DNA of 12,243 nucleotides from JAHFUI01 sp041485905 (GTDB lineage: Bacteria; Acidobacteriota; Vicinamibacteria; Vicinamibacterales; CAVVIG01): NCBI GenBank assembly GCA_041485905.1, contig JBGPKK010000140.1, forward strand, positions 1-12,243, in the 5' to 3' direction. The notes under the pieces are model-generated. The model was not told the DNA's origin. It did not search any database and was given only the letters and a program-made list of their open reading frames with translations. Positions within the stretch are counted from its first letter, which is position 1. Each line of letters starts with the position of its first letter. This document shows, piece after piece, positions 1 through 5,969 of this stretch. A program made the position numbers and the translations under genes.

Positions 1-1184
1 AGCGTGCGGCCGACCGCGAGGCCGGAGCCGTTGAGCGTGTGGACGAATTCGGCCTTGCCGGTGCCCGCGGGCCGGAACTTGATGTTCGCCCGGCGCGCCT
101 GGAACGCCTCGGTGTTGCTGCACGATGAGATCTCGCGGTACGTGTGCTGGCTCGGCAGCCACACTTCGATGTCGTAGGTCTTCGCCGACGCAAAACCCAG
201 GTCGCCGCTGCACAACGTGACCGTGCGGTACGGCAGCTCGAGCCGTTTCAGCACTTTCTCGGCGTTCGCCGTGAGCCGTTCGAGCTCGTTGTACGACTCC
301 GCGGGGGTCGTCAGCGTCACGAGCTCCACCTTGTCGAACTGATGCTGGCGAATCAGCCCGCGAACGTCCTGCCCGTAGGATCCGGCTTCGCTGCGGAAGC
401 ACGGCGTGTACGCGGTGTAGCGCACCGGCAGCTCCCGGCCGTCGAGGATCTCGCCGCGATGCAGGTTGGTCAGCGGCACCTCCGCCGTCGGCACGAGATA
501 CAGATCCCAGTCGCCCGCAATCTTGAAGAGATCGGCTTCGAATTTCGGCAGATTGCCCGTGCCCGTCAGCGCGGCGCTGTTGACGAGGAACGGCGGCTCG
601 ATCTCGCGGTACCCATGCTCGCGCGTGTGCAGATCGAGCATGAAGTTGATCAGCGCCCGCGAGAGCCGCGCGCCGAGGCCGCTCAACACCGAGAACCGCG
701 CGCCGGCGATGCGCGCGGCCCGCTCGAAGTCGAGGATCCCGAGCGCGGCGCCCAGATCCCAGTGCGGCTGCGGCGTAAAGTCGAACGTCCGCGGTTCGCC
801 GACACGCCGCACCTCGACGTTGTCGGCCGCGCCCGCGCCTGTCGGCACACTGGCGTGCGGGAGATTCGGCAGCACGAGCAGCGCTTGATTCAACTGGTGC
901 TCGATGGAGTCGAGCCGAACATCCAGTTGCTTGATCTGCTGCGCGCGGCCGCGGTTGGTCTCCTGAATCGACATGGTGTCGAGACCTTGCCGCTTCGCCT
1001 TCGCAATCTCGTCGCCCGACGTGTTCTGCAGCCGCTTGAGGCCCTCGACTTCCGGAATCAAACGCCGCCGCACGGTCTCGAGCGTCGCGATGTCCTCGAG
1101 CGCTTTGTCGGGATCCAGACCGCGCCGGCGCAGACCGGTCCGGACTTCGGCGATGTGATCGCGAACCAACGACGGATCGAGCAT
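1..1184 (-). CDS. serS: Seryl-tRNA synthetase (SerRS), 3' end cut off by the window
   Basis: This class II aminoacyl-tRNA synthetase charges tRNA-Ser with serine in the cytoplasm. I translated the minus strand from ATG at 1184; the frame stays open to base 1 (394 codons plus two bases). Bacterial SerRS is usually about 425 residues, so a few dozen C-terminal residues are missing. The N-terminus reads MLDPSLVRDH, typical of the family. Residues about 30-105 match the tRNA-binding helical-arm region. TAEVPLTN (233-240) lies in the serine-binding region, FRSEAGSYG (263-271) is class II motif 2, and NGSGLAVGRT (385-394) is motif 3, reached just before the edge. The gene is divergent from galU, with 68 bp between the start codons. 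I see no clear Shine-Dalgarno sequence; a -10-like TAGAAT ends only 9 bases before the ATG. No defects are visible. Identity is secure. Confidence 0.97.
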   Translation of the reverse strand, partial: MLDPSLVRDHIAEVRTGLRRRGLDPDKALEDIATLETVRRRLIPEVEGLKRLQNTSGDEIAKAKRQGLDTMSIQETNRGRAQQIKQLDVRLDSIEHQLNQALLVLPNLPHASVPTGAGAADNVEVRRVGEPRTFDFTPQPHWDLGAALGILDFERAARIAGARFSVLSGLGARLSRALINFMLDLHTREHGYREIEPPFLVNSAALTGTGNLPKFEADLFKIAGDWDLYLVPTAEVPLTNLHRGEILDGRELPVRYTAYTPCFRSEAGSYGQDVRGLIRQHQFDKVELVTLTTPAESYNELERLTANAEKVLKRLELPYRTVTLCSGDLGFASAKTYDIEVWLPSQHTYREISSCSNTEAFQARRANIKFRPAGTGKAEFVHTLNGSGLAVGRT

Positions 1185-1193
1185 GGCAGGTTC

Positions 1194-1199
1194 ATTCTA
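1194..1199 (-). promoter_or_regulatory. Candidate -10 box of serS
   Basis: On the minus strand the hexamer TAGAAT (5 of 6 matches to TATAAT) lies 9 bases before the serS ATG. A start of transcription 6-8 bases downstream would leave a leader of about 1-3 bases. I see no good -35 hexamer at 16-18 bp. The call rests on motif and position only. Confidence 0.4.
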
Positions 1200-1237
1200 C
1201 CCTTCACGTTCCGTCCCAGTCGCGACACGCCGATATC

Positions 1238-1246
1238 TGCTACCAT
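1238..1246 (+). promoter_or_regulatory. Extended -10 promoter of galU, probably giving a leaderless mRNA
   Basis: TGc-TACCAT is an extended -10 element. The hexamer ends at 1246 and the galU GTG begins at 1253, so a usual transcription start 6-8 bases downstream falls on the start codon. No purine-rich Shine-Dalgarno sequence lies between the box and the GTG. The -35 region is poor, which is common for extended -10 promoters. Leaderless transcription is an inference. Confidence 0.5.
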
Positions 1247-1252
1247 CCGGCC

Positions 1253-2152
1253 GTGGCTTCCATCGTCAGAAAGGCCGTGTTTCCGGCCGCCGGACTCGGC
1301 ACCAGGTTCCTTCCCGCCACCAAAGCGCAGCCCAAGGAGATGCTGCCGCTCGTCGACAAGCCGATCATTCAATACGGCGTCGAAGAAGCGGTCGCATCCG
1401 GGATCGACAACATCATCCTCGTGACAGGTCGGGGCAAGAACGCGATCGAGGATCATTTCGACGTGTCGGTGGAGCTCGAGTCATATCTCGAGGCGCGGGG
1501 CAAACGCGATCAGCTCGACGAGATTCGCAAGATCTCGAACATGATCAACTTCGCGTACGTGCGGCAGGGCGAGCCGCTCGGCCTGGGTCACGCGGTGCTC
1601 GTCGCGCGCGAGTTGATCGGCAACGAGCCATTCGCCGTCATCCTCGCCGACGACGTGATCGACGCGAACCCGCCGGCCATGAAACAGCTGATCGATGTGT
1701 TCGAGCGCGTGGACGGTCCGGTCCTCGCCGTCGAGCGCGTCCAGCCCGACGAGGTGTCCAGCTACGGGGTGATCGATGTCGACCCGAGCGCGCGCCTCGG
1801 CGACGGCACGTACCGGGTCCGGGATCTCGTCGAGAAGCCTCCACGAAGCGAAGCCCCGTCCAACCTGGCGATCATCGGCCGCTACGTTCTGACGCCCGAT
1901 ATTTTTCCGGCGCTGGCGGCCGTCAAGAGCGATCGGGCGGGCGAAATCCAGCTGACCAACGGTCTGCGCGAGCTCCTCAAATCGCGGCCGATTTACGCCT
2001 GCGAAGTGAAAGGCGTTCGCCACGACACCGGCAACAAGCTGGGATTCCTCAAAGCCGTCGTCTACTTCGCGCTGCGCCGGCCGGACCTGGCGGAGAAATT
2101 CGCCGAATACCTCACGTCGCTGAAGCTGGAAGCGCCGGCCGCGAAGCGCTAG
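1253..2152 (+). CDS. galU: UTP-glucose-1-phosphate uridylyltransferase
   Basis: GalU makes UDP-glucose and pyrophosphate from UTP and glucose-1-phosphate, supplying glucosyl and galactosyl donors for LPS, capsule, trehalose and glycogen-type pathways. The 299-residue protein has the usual family length. It opens with the nucleotidyltransferase signature PAAGLGTRFLPATK (11-24) followed by PKEMLPLVDKP (27-37), the pattern that separates GalU from RmlA or GlmU. LADDVI (131-136) is the metal/nucleotide-binding strand and VEKP follows near residue 200. The start is GTG at 1253: the conserved N-terminus begins within six residues and the -10 box excludes longer versions. The gene is divergent from serS and convergent with the FmdB-type gene, whose stop codon overlaps its own. 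It appears to be transcribed alone. A GalF-like paralogue is unlikely because the catalytic motifs are intact. Confidence 0.96.
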   Translation: MASIVRKAVFPAAGLGTRFLPATKAQPKEMLPLVDKPIIQYGVEEAVASGIDNIILVTGRGKNAIEDHFDVSVELESYLEARGKRDQLDEIRKISNMINFAYVRQGEPLGLGHAVLVARELIGNEPFAVILADDVIDANPPAMKQLIDVFERVDGPVLAVERVQPDEVSSYGVIDVDPSARLGDGTYRVRDLVEKPPRSEAPSNLAIIGRYVLTPDIFPALAAVKSDRAGEIQLTNGLRELLKSRPIYACEVKGVRHDTGNKLGFLKAVVYFALRRPDLAEKFAEYLTSLKLEAPAAKR

Positions 2153-2529
2153 GACGGCTTGGTGTCTTTCGTCGAGCTCGGCGCAGGGCTCGGCGTGGTC
2201 GATGCCGACGACGAACCGGAATCGCTCGATGTTGTGCTTTTGCCAGCGTCCGTCTTTGTGCCCTGGGTCCCCTGGGCTTCGCTCTTGTCCGTCGAGCCCT
2301 TCTCCGTCGAGCCCTTCGCGGCATCCTCTTTCTTGCTGCTCGACGAATCCTGCTTTGCGTAATCGGTGACGTACCAGCCGGTCCCCTTCAGATGGAATGC
2401 CGGCGCGGCCTGCAGCTTCTGGACGACGCCCCCGCATTTCGGGCACGTTTCAAGTGGCGCGTCCGACATCTTCTGGATGACCTCGAACCGGTGGCCGCAC
2501 GCGTCGCATTGGTATTCGCGGAGGGGCAT
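2149..2529 (-). CDS. FmdB-family zinc-ribbon protein with a low-complexity tail
   Basis: This 126-residue protein starts MPLREYQCDACGHRF and carries CxxC (Cys8, Cys11) and CxxC (Cys29, Cys32), the small zinc ribbon of the FmdB/CxxC_CxxC_SSSS putative regulatory family. Gly-rich KGTGWYVTDYAK (48-59) is also typical of that family. The ribbon covers about residues 1-60. Residues 61-126 are a disordered tail rich in Ser, Thr, Lys, Glu and Asp, including the duplication KGSTEKGSTDK. Members are named from an early link to formamidase genes, but their molecular role is not established; regulatory or nucleic-acid binding is only a family-level guess. The gene begins 5 bp after the DUF885 stop codon, so the two are probably cotranscribed. 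Its stop shares a CTAG with the galU stop. No clear Shine-Dalgarno sequence is visible, and translation may be coupled to the upstream gene. Confidence 0.9.
   Translation of the reverse strand: MPLREYQCDACGHRFEVIQKMSDAPLETCPKCGGVVQKLQAAPAFHLKGTGWYVTDYAKQDSSSSKKEDAAKGSTEKGSTDKSEAQGTQGTKTDAGKSTTSSDSGSSSASTTPSPAPSSTKDTKPS
2288..2317 (-). repeat. Perfect 15-bp tandem duplication inside the FmdB-type gene
   Basis: Bases 2288-2302 and 2303-2317 are identical (tccgtcgagcccttc on plus). The copies encode two consecutive five-residue units, KGSTE and KGSTD, in the disordered tail. The length is a multiple of three, so the frame is preserved. Replication slippage is the likely origin. Confidence 0.9.
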
Positions 2530-2534
2530 GGGAC

Positions 2535-4193
2535 TTATTCCATCACGTCGCCGCTGTCGTCGGCGAGCATCAGCTGACGATGGAGCCAGAAGGGCGCGGT
2601 CCCCTGGCCGAGCAGCGTATCGTGAAACCCGCGAAGGGAGAACGCCTTGCCCTGCTGCTGTTTGTAATCGTTCCGCAGCTTCATCAGCATCAGCTTGCCG
2701 GCCGCGTATACGAGATACGTCGGATCGAACGTGCCGCGCTCGGCCTCACGCCTGGCGCTCGCCTCTTCCATGAACGCTTCATCGCGGAAGAACCGCATGC
2801 CCTGCTCGACCGACATGTCCTCGGTGTGCAGCTTGATGCCGACGATGAAGCGGACCAGTCGGATGAGCGCTTCCGCGAGCTGTCCCAGCCTTACGCGGTG
2901 ATTGTCGCGGCCGAAGCCTGCGTCCACCATCATCTGCTCGCAGTAATGCGCCCATCCTTCCACGAACGAAGCCGGTGCGAACAGAATCGACTTGCGCACC
3001 TTGGATTCGACCTTCCGAAGATGCTGGTAGTGCAGGAAGTGGCCGGGATACACCTCGTGGATGGAGATCGACCACAGCGTCGGATAGTTGTAATCGCGCA
3101 AGTGCTCTTCCTGGCGCTCCGGGGGCCACGTGGGATCGACGTCGGTCAGGTAGTAGTACGCGCGCGTGGGCTTGCTCTCGAACGGGCCCGCGGTCCACAT
3201 GCTGGCGAAGGACCAGCGGTAGAAATCCGGCGTCGGCGCCACGGTAATCGGCTCGGAGGACGGGATCGAAATCAGATCGTGGCGCTGGATGAACGTGGCC
3301 AACTCGGCGACGTGCTGGCGGCCCGCTTCGATTAACTCGCCGGGCGCCGGATGTTCGGCCTTCGTTCGTGCCCACGCCTCGAGAGGATCGCCGCCGTTCA
3401 GACGACCGGCGTGCGTGCGGAACGCGTCCTGGGTCGCCTTCAGCTCGCGAATGGCAATCGACAGGAGCTTGTCGATCGGGATGGACAGGCCTTCTTCCAG
3501 CTTCAGCTTCTGCTCGAACTTCTCGCGGCCCAGCCGGAACGACGCCCGCGCACGCGGCGCCACGTCGGTTTCCAGGTACTCGATGTAGGAGCCGAGCGCC
3601 TGCGACGCCTCGGTTTGCGCATCGGCCAGATCGCCGAGCAGGTTCAAGTCGTCCACGCCCGAGAAGGCGCGCGGCAGCTCGTCGTCGATGAACTTCAACG
3701 CCCCGCGCATCGTCTCGATCCCGACTTTGACGAAAATGCCCGGGGGATCCTTGATGTTGTCGCGCGCCGCCTGCAGCAGCCGCGGCGTCTGGCGCAGCTT
3801 AGACAGCACGCGCCGCGCTCGCTCCGGCGCAGACGCGTGGGTGAAGAGCGCCTGTCCGGCGAGGCTCGAGGCGAGGATGTCTGCGTAGCACTGCGGATTC
3901 TTTTCCCATGTCCGGACGTGCTCGAGCTCGAACATGCGGGCGCCGATGTTCGCGGTCAGCATCCGGTGCTCGAGCCGCTCGACCGGCGTGAGGCCCTGCG
4001 GGTGGATTTCGTCGAGACGGCGCAGGTAGCCGGCGAGCGCCCGGGCCTCGCCTTCCATGGCGTGGAAGCTGAAGTCCTCGAGGAGATCGTCGTGGGTGTG
4101 AACGCCGTCAAGCGTGGCGTACGAGGGATGCGTTTCGTGAAGATATCCGAGTAAATCGTCGACGAAGTGCGGGAGCGGTTCGGAAGCTATCAT
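2535..4193 (-). CDS. DUF885-family putative zinc metallohydrolase/peptidase
   Basis: This 552-residue protein matches the DUF885 family of predicted zinc-dependent hydrolases. The key motif is HEVYPGH at 379-385 (HExxPGH, two zinc-ligand histidines and a catalytic Glu), followed by EGWAHYCEQ at 412-420, where the family has the EGWAxYxE segment likely to supply a further zinc ligand. The N-terminal half (about 1-330) is mainly helical and resembles the helical lid of M32/DUF885-type enzymes. There is no signal peptide or lipobox, unlike many DUF885 proteins, so a cytoplasmic enzyme is likely. The substrate is unknown; peptidase or ester hydrolase activity is a family inference. The ATG at 4193 sits just before the divergent rsmI promoter region, 86 bp from the rsmI start. 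The FmdB-type gene follows after 5 bp. No Shine-Dalgarno sequence is obvious and no defect is visible. Confidence 0.92.
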   Translation of the reverse strand: MIASEPLPHFVDDLLGYLHETHPSYATLDGVHTHDDLLEDFSFHAMEGEARALAGYLRRLDEIHPQGLTPVERLEHRMLTANIGARMFELEHVRTWEKNPQCYADILASSLAGQALFTHASAPERARRVLSKLRQTPRLLQAARDNIKDPPGIFVKVGIETMRGALKFIDDELPRAFSGVDDLNLLGDLADAQTEASQALGSYIEYLETDVAPRARASFRLGREKFEQKLKLEEGLSIPIDKLLSIAIRELKATQDAFRTHAGRLNGGDPLEAWARTKAEHPAPGELIEAGRQHVAELATFIQRHDLISIPSSEPITVAPTPDFYRWSFASMWTAGPFESKPTRAYYYLTDVDPTWPPERQEEHLRDYNYPTLWSISIHEVYPGHFLHYQHLRKVESKVRKSILFAPASFVEGWAHYCEQMMVDAGFGRDNHRVRLGQLAEALIRLVRFIVGIKLHTEDMSVEQGMRFFRDEAFMEEASARREAERGTFDPTYLVYAAGKLMLMKLRNDYKQQQGKAFSLRGFHDTLLGQGTAPFWLHRQLMLADDSGDVME

Positions 4194-4245
4194 TGGTCAG
4201 GGTCGGTGTCAGGCTGAGCTTGAGTCGATTCTCCAGATCCGCCAA

Positions 4246-4254
4246 TGGTACAAT
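4246..4254 (+). promoter_or_regulatory. Extended -10 promoter of rsmI
   Basis: TGg-TACAAT has 5 of 6 matches to the -10 consensus plus the TGn extension. It predicts transcription from about 4261, giving a leader of about 19 bases before the ATG at 4280. The best -35-like hexamer (TTGAGT, 4220-4225) lies 23 bp upstream, too far, so the extended -10 would have to carry recognition. The opposite strand reads TACCAT over 4245-4250 and could start the DUF885 gene, but that is weaker. Confidence 0.5.
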
Positions 4255-4279
4255 AAAGAGGCTCGCCTCGCTTTTTCAC

Positions 4280-5128
4280 ATGTCCGGCACCCTGTTCGTG
4301 GTCGCCACTCCGATCGGCAACCTCGAAGACATCACCACGCGCGCGCTGCGGGTGCTGCGCGAGGTGCGACTCATCGCCGCCGAGGACACGCGCCGGACCG
4401 GCCACCTGTTATCGCGCTACGCCATCGGGACGCCGACCACAAGTTTTCACCAGCACAACGAGTCGCGGAAAATCGCGGCGGTCATCGACCGGCTTCAGCG
4501 CGGAGAAGATGTGGCGCTCGTCTCCGATGCGGGGACGCCGACGATTTCCGACCCCGGCCAGCGGCTGGTTCGCGCAGCCATCGACGCAGGCATCCGGGTC
4601 GAGCCGATTCCCGGGCCCAGCGCCGCAGTCACTGCCTTGGCGGCGTCTGGGATCGCCGCTGGGAGCTTCACATTCCTGGGGTTCCCGCCAATTAGGTCAT
4701 CAGACCGCAAGAAATGGTTCGAAGCGTTGCGGACTGCGGGCCGGCCGGTCATTTTCTTTGAAGCGCCGCATCGAATACGGGAAACGCTTCAGCATGTACG
4801 GTGCGTTGTGGGCGACTGTCAAGTATCTGTCGGTCGGGAGCTGACGAAAAAACACGAAGAATTCGTCAGAGGCCCTATTTCTGACGTTCTCGAGCATTTA
4901 CTGACGCCGGTTGGAGAGCTAACGGTTGTCATAGATATAGGTCAAACAACGAAACTGCAACGAGTCGACGCTCCCAACGCAGCCGCTATCGCCGACGAAA
5001 TTGGTCAATTGACCATCAAGAAGGGTTTAAGCAAACGGCGGGCAATTGCCCAAGTAGCACGGGCACACGGTCTAGCGCCAAACGAGGTTTACTCCGCAAT
5101 CGAACAGGCTAAGAAGTTGGGCGAATGA
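4280..5128 (+). CDS. rsmI: 16S rRNA (cytidine1402-2'-O)-methyltransferase RsmI
   Basis: RsmI uses S-adenosylmethionine to methylate the 2'-O of C1402 in the ribosomal P site, with RsmH modifying the base. I take ATG at 4280, giving 282 residues (E. coli RsmI is 286); an in-frame TTG at 4193 would add 29 residues and place the predicted promoter inside the gene. Family motifs run in order: ATPIGNLEDIT (9-19), AAEDTRRTGHLL (33-44), ALVSDAGTPTISDPG (79-93), IPGPSAAVTAL (110-120), FLGFPP (132-137), FFEAPHR (159-165) and GRELTKKHEE (185-194). The C-terminal domain (about 225-282) resembles the family's helical tail, with KGLSKRRAIAQVA. The gene is complete. Oddly, codons 1-134 have about 83% G/C at third positions and codons 135-282 about 52% (hand counts), with ATA, TTA, CTA and AGA appearing only or mainly in the second part. 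No Shine-Dalgarno sequence is visible. Confidence 0.95.
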   Translation: MSGTLFVVATPIGNLEDITTRALRVLREVRLIAAEDTRRTGHLLSRYAIGTPTTSFHQHNESRKIAAVIDRLQRGEDVALVSDAGTPTISDPGQRLVRAAIDAGIRVEPIPGPSAAVTALAASGIAAGSFTFLGFPPIRSSDRKKWFEALRTAGRPVIFFEAPHRIRETLQHVRCVVGDCQVSVGRELTKKHEEFVRGPISDVLEHLLTPVGELTVVIDIGQTTKLQRVDAPNAAAIADEIGQLTIKKGLSKRRAIAQVARAHGLAPNEVYSAIEQAKKLGE

Positions 5129-5170
5129 CAGATTCGTGAACATCCGGCAGGTACCGGCGAATGCGTCCGC

Positions 5171-5199
5171 TTGACCGGCTTCGGGCGTTCTGCTACCTT
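5171..5199 (+). promoter_or_regulatory. Sigma-70-type promoter of the TPR gene
   Basis: TTGACC (5171-5176, 5 of 6 matches) is followed by a 17-bp spacer and TACCTT (5194-5199), with TGc directly before the -10 as an extended element. Transcription would begin near 5206, giving a leader of about 46 bases before ATG 5252. This is the best-formed promoter in the window and separates the TPR gene from rsmI. It could also serve glmU and glmS downstream. Confidence 0.55.
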
Positions 5200-5251
5200 A
5201 GCCCGCTTTGGCGCGAGCATTCGGCCCGCATGTCCCCCACGCAGGATTGTG

Positions 5252-5914
5252 ATGGCGAAGCAGCGGCGACCGTCGAAACCGGCCAAGGCCAAACCCTCAG
5301 CCTCGTCCCTCCGGCGCTCACACACTGCGGCTCGCCACGCTCCGGCGCCCGCCTCAAGGCCGGCGCCGGCGATTCGCCGGTCCACGTACATCGAAGCCGT
5401 CGCGATTTACGAACGCGGACTCGACGCGCTGCAGCGTCACAACTATCGCAACGCGGCCGACCTGTTCGAATCGGTTCTGCGGCAGTACCCGGAGGAGAAA
5501 GAGTTACAGGAGCGCGTCCGGCTGTATTTGAGTATCTGTCAGCGCCAGGCGACACGCGATGAGCCGGAACCGCAGACCGTCGAAGAACGGCTGTTTGCCT
5601 CGACGATCGCGATCAACGGCGGGAAGTACGACGAGGCCATCTCGCACTTGCGCCTGGTCCGCGATGAGGATCCGGACAACGACCATGCGTTGTACATGCT
5701 CGCGGTCGCTCACGCCCAGCGCGGCGAACACGCGGAAGCGGTCGCGCATATCGAGCGCTCCATCGCGATGAATCCGGAAAATCGCGGACTCGCCAGAAAC
5801 GATCCCGACCTCGATCCGCTGCGCGGCGACGATTCGTTCCGCACGGCGCTCGAGGCGCCCTCCGTTCCCCGAGCCGAACGCCGACGCCCGCTTCGAACGC
5901 GACCGCGCCGATAA
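5252..5914 (+). CDS. Small tetratricopeptide-repeat (TPR) protein with basic tails
   Basis: I choose ATG at 5252, giving 220 residues, because AGGA (5243-5246) lies 5 bases upstream as a Shine-Dalgarno sequence. An in-frame ATG/GTG-type extension back to 5171 would overlap the predicted promoter. Residues 1-45 are Lys/Arg/Pro/Ala-rich and probably disordered. TPR-like helical pairs follow at about 47-80 (AVAIYERGLDALQRHNYRNA), 112-145 and 146-178 (ALYMLAVAHAQRGEHAEAVA). The segment NDPDLDPLRGDDSF (183-196) is the closing pattern seen after the last TPR in many bacterial TPR proteins. The C-terminus is again basic (RRRPLRTRPRR). There is no signal peptide, so a cytoplasmic scaffold is likely, and the basic tails could contact nucleic acid or acidic partners. 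The specific function is unknown. It sits 123 bp after rsmI and 55 bp before glmU. Confidence 0.85.
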   Translation: MAKQRRPSKPAKAKPSASSLRRSHTAARHAPAPASRPAPAIRRSTYIEAVAIYERGLDALQRHNYRNAADLFESVLRQYPEEKELQERVRLYLSICQRQATRDEPEPQTVEERLFASTIAINGGKYDEAISHLRLVRDEDPDNDHALYMLAVAHAQRGEHAEAVAHIERSIAMNPENRGLARNDPDLDPLRGDDSFRTALEAPSVPRAERRRPLRTRPRR

Positions 5915-5916
5915 GG

Positions 5917-5922
5917 GATAAT
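5917..5922 (+). promoter_or_regulatory. Weak candidate -10 box before glmU
   Basis: GATAAT (5 of 6 matches to TATAAT) begins 2 bases after the TPR stop codon. The only -35-like hexamer nearby is TTCGAA (5892-5897), at 19 bp, which is poor. It could give glmU a promoter of its own, with the heptad array in the leader, but read-through from the TPR promoter is equally plausible. Confidence 0.25.
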
Positions 5923-5931
5923 CATTTCAGC

Positions 5932-5960
5932 GGGTGCTGGGTGCTCAGTGCACCGAGCAC
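5932..5960 (+). repeat. Four heptanucleotide units forming a short hairpin in front of glmU
   Basis: Units GGGTGCT (5932), GGGTGCT (5939), CAGTGCA (5946) and CCGAGCA (5953) follow at exact 7-bp steps. The first two are identical and the last two are degenerate. GTGCTC (5941-5946) and GAGCAC (5955-5960) can pair as a 6-bp stem with an 8-base loop, ending 6-9 bases before the glmU start codon, where a ribosome would bind. Confidence 0.65.
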
Positions 5961-5969
5961 GCAGAAATG

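Noticed and set aside
144..1424. 426-codon plus-strand frame opposite serS
   Set aside because: The minus strand encodes SerRS with motifs 2 and 3 intact; this frame is its shadow and also runs into galU.
2580..4154. Two 250-270-codon plus-strand frames opposite the DUF885 gene
   Set aside because: They are mirror frames of a conserved metallohydrolase gene, with Arg/Leu/Glu-rich nonsense sequence and no ribosome-binding sites.
4193..4279. Longer rsmI start at TTG 4193
   Set aside because: The extra 29 residues are not RsmI-like, the segment contains the extended -10 promoter, and ATG 4280 gives the standard N-terminus.
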